From: Glandiceps talaboti
Taxonomy: Eukaryota; Hemichordata; Enteropneusta; Spengelidae
Direction: 5' to 3'
NCBI RefSeq assembly: GCF_964340395.1
Contig: NC_135564.1
Coordinates: 10,751,391 to 10,815,390, forward strand
Length of the DNA: 64,000 bases
Part shown: positions 58,771 to 64,000 of the stretch, piece after piece
Layout: each line of letters begins with the position of its first letter
How positions within the stretch are numbered: the stretch's first letter is position 1
The notes under the pieces: generated by a model
The model's input: the letters and a program-made list of their open reading frames with translations, nothing else
Told to the model about the DNA's origin: nothing
Databases searched by the model: none
Translations under genes and position numbers: made by a program

Positions 58771-61127
58771 GTGAATATGAATATTTCTAGTAATTACTAT
58801 AGCCCTATCATTTGTGACATTTAAACCCTATCTGCATATCATGATGTTCATCTAGGGTTTTATACCTAATTCTCACAAAGATAAACTGAGAAATCCAATT
58901 ATTTTCCTGGGCTTTACTTTCATCATTTCAGTTTTGACTCAGTAAAAATGTTGTGTGACATTTCAAATATATCATTATGGAATCGGAAATGACAATTTTT
59001 CCATATTTTCTCTTTACATATTGTTTGTGGTTGTGGTCACACCCATTTTTCTATGTAATTTTTCAATTTTTTTACTTTCACTTCAGTTTTACCATAGATC
59101 ATAAAAAAATTGGGTTGGTAGCGAAATTTTGTTTGTCTTTGTTCACAGATTTCTTTTTTCATCTTATTTCTTAAGTTTTTGTGAATTGTTATGTGGCATC
59201 ATTCAGTAGACTAGTGATCAGCTGGTAGTCATAAATTGTTTGCTTAGAGCATGTCTGGATAAAAGAACATATTCCTATATGCACATAACCATGACAACAG
59301 CAATGCCATCCTTTATATTGTGTCATTATTAGAGGTGTTCCTTGGAGTGCAAAATATAAAATAAAGACTGACTCTTCTCTGAGCAGTGCTGATGGGTGAA
59401 AGGTTACAAAATAATATATATACCATTCGCCAAGTGACTGAGCTAAAAAGATGGGAGGACTCTGCAGTTAGCATTGCTGAAAAAGCAAACAATGGGGACA
59501 GGTCTGTGATGATACAAATGTACATGTAGCTGTTCCCTATTAGAACAAGAAGTTTGGTGAAGAAGGTACAATCTATTTTTCAAGTTTTTAACATATCTAA
59601 TAATTTTATTTGCATAAAAGCATGTGTGAGTATTGCGTGTATTCCCTCTCTGTCATTCATTTGTATCAGTTGTTAAGAACTATCTCCCTGTTTGAATAAA
59701 CTTGTTTTCTTAAATTCTGATGACCCAAAATTGTCCCTGAACATACAGTGTTCACATCATTGGTCAATACTATATGTTTTCCGTAATAAAGCAGATAGAA
59801 TTCTCCAAAGTTGTAAACACAACATTCAATATCACAATTTCAACACCAGATCTAGCCAATCAACACTTGCTGAGTTTCACATGCTGGTAAAGACTGAGCA
59901 AAAACACAAGACAAAATTGGCTTCATGAATAATTAATTTCCAATTTAAATCACATAAGGAATGCAAGAGACCTGATTTCAATACTTGTTCATAAAAGATA
60001 TACCCCTCTTCAAAAAATATAAATGTGTGACGTGAATTATTAAAATTCTCTTGTATATTAATTTTTACATACCATAAATGTGGTGAGATATGGTTGAAAA
60101 TATGAAGGTTAAATTACAGTAAAAATTAATAATTACCACCCTTGTACAATGTACATGACAACAATTACATTTGTTCGGGAATAACACTGTAACAGTAACA
60201 GCATTTATACTTTTCAACTTAATAACAATGATAATTTCTAAAGAAACAGACTCTGACACTGGAGCATAATAGCTTTCAATCAGGGCTGTCATAAATTTTG
60301 ACATATGAATACTGTTATATTTTACGGATTTTACATATTATAATTTCATTTTTCAAAATTATGTGCCTTATTTTTGAGATTCCTGTGTGTAAGTTGGAAA
60401 ATTGAAGAAGAAAGAATTATTTCAATAAAAAATTATACCGTATATTTTATACATCGATAAAATAGAACCACTCTCGGTAACTACATATTTAGGCGGTGCA
60501 CAGGTCGTACATTGCACAAGCAACGTTCGTTACGAGCTGAAATACATGATGTAAACACAAGTACGCTACGATACATTTGTGTGTAGCGGAGACCCCTTTC
60601 GTAAATCAAAACATTGCTTCCTGAATACATCAGAACAGCTATATTTCTGACGAACCACCATAATATAGATATCACATTAAAATAAATTTCTCTGTGTGTT
60701 TCTAGAGATGAAGAGGAAATAGTGGGTCGCATAGAATATTGAATTTGTGACAGACAGAAAAAAGATCATCTTGGTGTGTGTGTGTGTGTACTGCACATCT
60801 AACATTCTCACGAGTCAAACGACTGGAAATTCTAAAACGTGTCATACATAGCTCTCTGAAGAAAACAAATACATCGATTTCTGAGCCTTCTGATATTTTT
60901 AACAATATAAAGAAGCACTAAGCTTCGTTACGAGAGTGCTAAATTCGTTAATTTACTGCAAACAAGGGCAAAGAAATGGCCACAATATGGCATGGCTGAA
61001 GTTGTGTCTGCCACTAGTGCCAGGCCCCACGAAAAGACAGAAAACTACATCATGAACCCGTCTACCGTCCCACCTTCCTAGTGCCTAGATTAGGGCTAAA
61101 TATCCCCTTATATATATGTATAAATAC
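58771..61127. other. Non-coding intergenic sequence upstream of AARSD1
   Basis: No coding exon recognised. A CpG-containing stretch at about 60490-60640 and a TATA-like TTATATATATGTATAAATAC near 61109-61127 are the only notable points. Confidence 0.35.
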
Positions 61128-61220
61128 CTTTGATTCCATTTTTAACCATCTGTCCGCGGCTAGCATCTCCTGGGCTCTAAATTCTTTGCAAAAACCACTT
61201 GAATTTCTCAAAATTTTGAG
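61128..61220 (-). other. Candidate upstream exon (5' UTR of MBD5/6?)
   Basis: On the minus strand, a T-rich tract ending TTTTTCAG (acceptor, exon from 61220) leads into 93 nt that end AATCAAAG before GTATTT (61126-61127). The stretch is open (31 codons, reading MLAADRWLKMESK at its end), but that length can be open by chance. Mammalian MBD5 has several non-coding 5' exons, so this may be one; the protein reading matches nothing I recognise. Confidence 0.25.
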
Positions 61221-61649
61221 CTGAAAAATAAAAAATATGCAAATGAGGGGAGTTTACCCACAATGCACTTTCTCTGACCAATGGCATCTCGCGTTAGGCG
61301 ATCTTTCAATCCAACGCGACATTGCGAGAGTTCGTAAGTTGAAACTTCATCAGCTGTGATGTGCTGTATGTGCATGCTTTCACTGTTTCAGTACCCCCAG
61401 TACAGTATGGTCGTATATTAGAGCAAACTTAATTGATACTCCACTGCATGGAATGTTTGACGGCGTAAGCTGTTGTGCATTTACACAAGAACATACAGAA
61501 AAATCGACTTGATCCCAGATCGATCATCGATCACCCGGGTTGAGAAAGAACAATATCTGTTCCGGGGACATCTCTTCCGGGTCCTAAGATCATCAGAAAC
61601 ATAATACCGTATACATTGAGTGTTATCGCAATTTCCCTGAAAAGTTATC
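61221..61649 (+). promoter_or_regulatory. Likely AARSD1 promoter region
   Basis: Lies just before the AARSD1 ATG. Seen: an octamer ATGCAAAT (61237-61244), GACCAATGGC with a CCAAT box (61278-61282), TCTCGCG just after it, and more CpGs than the surroundings. It could drive transcription in both directions. Motif-based inference only. Confidence 0.4.
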
Positions 61650-61688
61650 ATGGTATTCGAATGCCAAAGGGACAGCTTTAAAACCGAG
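61650..61688 (+). CDS. AARSD1: AARSD1 coding exon 1 (residues 1-13)
   Basis: MVFECQRDSFKTE followed by donor GTATGT, phase 0. Matches human MAFWCQRDSYAREF in length and position, which is why this ATG was chosen. Confidence 0.85.
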
Positions 61689-61929
61689 GTATGTTATTTA
61701 TAACACAGATTTATGACTTTTTAAAAACATATTAGCCAAATTTGATTCAGTTAGTCATTATTATATTTTGCAGTATTTGATTATTATCTTTTGAAATTAA
61801 ATTAAAGAGAAAAGGGAAAATAAATGCAAACGAGCAATAAGGATATAGTTTTAAATTCTCTAAACATTTTTATATTGTGAAATCTTATCAAAATAAAAAA
61901 CTGGATTACATTGTCAATAAAAGTATATA

Positions 61930-61980
<51 letters not shown>

Positions 61981-63722
61981 ACTACAGTATATAAATATAG
62001 AAAAAACTAAATTTATCAAACCGAGCTGATATCCAATAAACACATTTTCTTAGAAAGAAATGACCAGTACATTTGTAAGTTAGTTGATTTCCATGTGAAA
62101 TTTCAATTAAAAAGATGTTACTCATCTCATAATTTCTTTTTTGTGTGACCTTTTCCAATGAAATACTAGCATAATTTAGGGAATAATAAAGTAAACCAGT
62201 CTATTGGGATTCAATTTTTACTATCTGAAAGTTGCCTGTTTTTGTTGATAATGGAGATTATATACAAATGAAAAATATAAAGAAAAAAATATGATGAGAA
62301 ATGAGAAATTAAGAGCATAAAGATTTATATCATGCGAGGGAATTGAAAAGTAATTTTTGACTATATGGCCTAGATGACCACAAAGAAAAAAGTCATACAA
62401 AAAAAAATATTTTAGTAAATGAAAGAAAACTTGTAACATAACTTTGCAGAAATGGTGAAAATCATTTGCACTTCTTGATATATGTATGCTTTACTTCCAT
62501 CATCATTTTTTCTTGCTTGTTTTTATACATGTTTTTTGTTTGTTTGTTTGTTTGTTTGTTTGTTTGTTTGTGTATACATATGTGTGTTTGTTTACATTTC
62601 AGTTTGATACCAAGGTGGTTTCCTGTAAGCCAGCTGAGTTGGAAACATTGAATGGTGGCAAGAAAGAGAAATTATCAGGCTATGAAGTCATCCTTGAAGA
62701 TACTGTCTTATTTCCAGAAGGTGGGGGACAGGTAAGTTGTACTAAACACTTGATACAGAATTCTGTGTCTCTGAAAATGGTTACTAAGACCAGTGAAACT
62801 ATACCTCAAATAATACATCATTTTAAAGCTGCACCAGCTGTAACTGGAGTAGTATATGTTTGTTGGTTAACACACATTTCCAATAATGTATCTTGGCAAG
62901 AATCCAAAGAAGTCAGCAAAAAAAGTCCTGTGTACATATGTATGGTCAGAACATGTACAAATACAAAACTTGAAAGGCTTGAATCTGAGACTACCTTTAT
63001 ACATGCGAGACTTACCCAGAGAGAACCCAATTGTTATGCAAATATTTAATGTGATGGTGGAAGTTTGTGATCTTGACCCTTTGCATCATGTTTATGAACA
63101 CAAACAAAAAGAACTTAATTTATTCAGAAATGAATAGCAGGTGACCACTAAACTTTTAATATGTCATACTAAGAGTATCGATAAATTAACCACCTACTTT
63201 CTACATTTATCAACGAGCTTCTTTTGATAATTCTCAATTGTCTTTTTTTTCTCTCTCGCAAATTTTTAGATCTTCTAAATATTTCCAATATTTACTCTGA
63301 GTACAGGTGAATATGGAACTTGCAAACCCGCGATGTTTAATGTTGCATCATGGGAAGTGTGATAATAAATACTAATCAAATAGTATTGTAAACAATGTTG
63401 ATACATTGTTTTTAACCACAAATGATCAATTCATATTTGCCCTGACCATTGTGGGAGGTTGATTTTATCGGTAGCTCCTGATTAGGTATTACAATAACCA
63501 CAGATAATCCCATAGTCCTTTGCGTCTGAGCATGTTCAGTCTGGATTGCAAGTTCCCTATTCTTTAGTATGTTGTATGATGACATGTTTTAAATTATTTG
63601 TTATTACAACTCTATGTATATTGCCATTACACATGTAACAACTCACATTCCATTCTACTTCTTCTTTTCTTTAAATTCCGACTGTTTTGTGTATCATAAA
63701 TCAGCCAGATGATAGGGGAACA
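61650..63722 (+). CDS. AARSD1: AARSD1 (alanyl-tRNA editing protein), 5' part only; gene continues beyond window
   Basis: AARSD1 is a free-standing editing factor of the AlaX family that hydrolyses Ser (and Gly) mischarged on tRNA-Ala in the cytosol. Three exons are present (61650-61688, 62603-62731, 63705-63722), all phase 0 and GT-AG, giving 62 residues: MVFECQRDSFKTE, then VVSCKPAELE, KEKLSGYEVILEDTVLFPEGG, then GQ-PDDRGT. Human AARSD1 reads nearly the same (CQRDSYAREF, VVSCCPAEL, LEDTVLFPEGGGQPDDRGT). The zinc-binding HxxxH and Cys motifs of the editing core would lie in exons to the right and cannot be checked. The ATG matches the family start and has a reasonable context (ATCATGG). The gene diverges from MBD5/6; ATG to ATG is about 15.8 kb. 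Confidence 0.93.
61932..61977. repeat. (TG)n microsatellite in AARSD1 intron 1
   Basis: About 23 TG units. Confidence 0.95.
62535..62570. repeat. (TTTG)n repeat just before AARSD1 exon 2
   Basis: About nine TTTG units ending roughly 30 nt before the exon 2 acceptor. Confidence 0.95.
62603..62731 (+). CDS. AARSD1: AARSD1 coding exon 2 (residues 14-56)
   Basis: Acceptor TTACATTTCAG, donor GTAAGT, phase 0 at both ends. Contains LEDTVLFPEGGGQ, the AlaX/AlaRS-type signature at the start of the editing region. Confidence 0.95.
62732..63704. other. AARSD1 intron 2, with a family C MITE end
   Basis: TTAA followed by AGCTGCACCAGCTGTAACTG at 62823-62846 is one end of the family C element (12329-12676). 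The other end was not found. Open frames running from exon 2 into this intron are read-through artefacts. Confidence 0.55.
63705..63722 (+). CDS. AARSD1: AARSD1 microexon 3 (residues 57-62, 18 nt)
   Basis: The six codons PDDRGT lie between ATAAATCAG and GTAAGT. They continue GGGQ directly, as in human GGGQPDDRGT. Far too short for ORF finding; found by matching the expected next residues. Confidence 0.85.
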
Positions 63723-64000
63723 GTAAGTATTGCATTTTCTTTCTTAAACTAACAATTACTGTAAACTGTGTATTATATACAATAAGCCTTGGAATTTTCA
63801 CTAAAAGACTTATTTTTGCTTATTTTGCTGGAAAACAAAAACATGAACGTAAGTAGTGACTAAAATGCCTTCTTGTATATAAGCATATAAAGGCACCAGG
63901 TTTAGAAATGTGTAAACATTTAATCTTTGTGAACTAGTTGAAGAATGTAAAAATGCAAAATTTTCACATGGGGAAAATATCTCGGTTCACAAGTACTCAT
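63723..64000 (+). other. AARSD1 intron 3 (partial)
   Basis: Follows the GTAAGT donor of exon 3. No further exon before the window ends. Confidence 0.6.

Noticed and set aside
62486-63049. 187-codon plus-strand frame
   Set aside because: It contains AARSD1 exon 2 but reads through the intron on both sides; the GTAAGT donor at 62732 and the PDDRGT microexon are better supported.

Overview
This is a stretch of animal nuclear genome, not bacterial. It is AT-rich, its genes are split by GT-AG introns, more than 80% of it is non-coding, and it is full of microsatellites, minisatellites and short foldback DNA elements. Protein similarity (from recalled vertebrate sequences) and the large amount of TACATGTA-like and ACAT-type simple sequence suggest a marine bilaterian invertebrate. 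I cannot name the phylum from the sequence alone.

Three protein-coding genes can be read. (1) Enhancer of Polycomb (EPC1/EPC2 ortholog), minus strand, 13 coding exons from 28661 down to 13804, apparently complete at 798 aa. (2) The MBD5/MBD6 ortholog, minus strand, 7 coding exons from 45832 down to 34833, apparently complete at 1732 aa. It has an N-terminal MBD split over two exons, one 4.3 kb exon encoding a Gln- and Ser/Pro-rich middle, and a C-terminal PWWP domain. (3) The 5' end of AARSD1 (alanyl-tRNA editing protein), plus strand, three exons from 61650 to 63722, including an 18-nt microexon. The rest of that gene lies past the right edge.

Layout: 1-6.4 kb is repeats with no recognised gene. 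About 6.46-6.70 kb looks like a promoter plus a non-coding first exon of a minus-strand gene running off the left edge. 6.7-13.8 kb is tetranucleotide arrays, a TTAA-flanked MITE and degenerate tandem repeats. 13.8-28.7 kb is EPC. 28.7-34.8 kb is repeat-rich intergenic sequence. 34.8-45.8 kb is MBD5/6. 45.8-61.6 kb is a long intergenic or 5'-UTR-intron region with many foldback elements, a decayed Tc1 transposase and a hAT-type MITE with intact target-site duplications. 61.65 kb to the end is AARSD1.

EPC is a scaffold of the NuA4/TIP60 acetyltransferase complex. MBD5/6 proteins associate with the PR-DUB (BAP1) H2A deubiquitinase. The two chromatin genes sit head-to-tail in the order MBD5/6 then EPC, the same order and orientation as human MBD5-EPC2 on 2q23.1, so this is probably an ancient bilaterian gene pair. 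The other notable features are a triplicated, frame-preserving splice acceptor inside EPC and a dense collection of hairpin-type non-autonomous transposons, several with defined ends. No rRNA, tRNA or CRISPR was seen.
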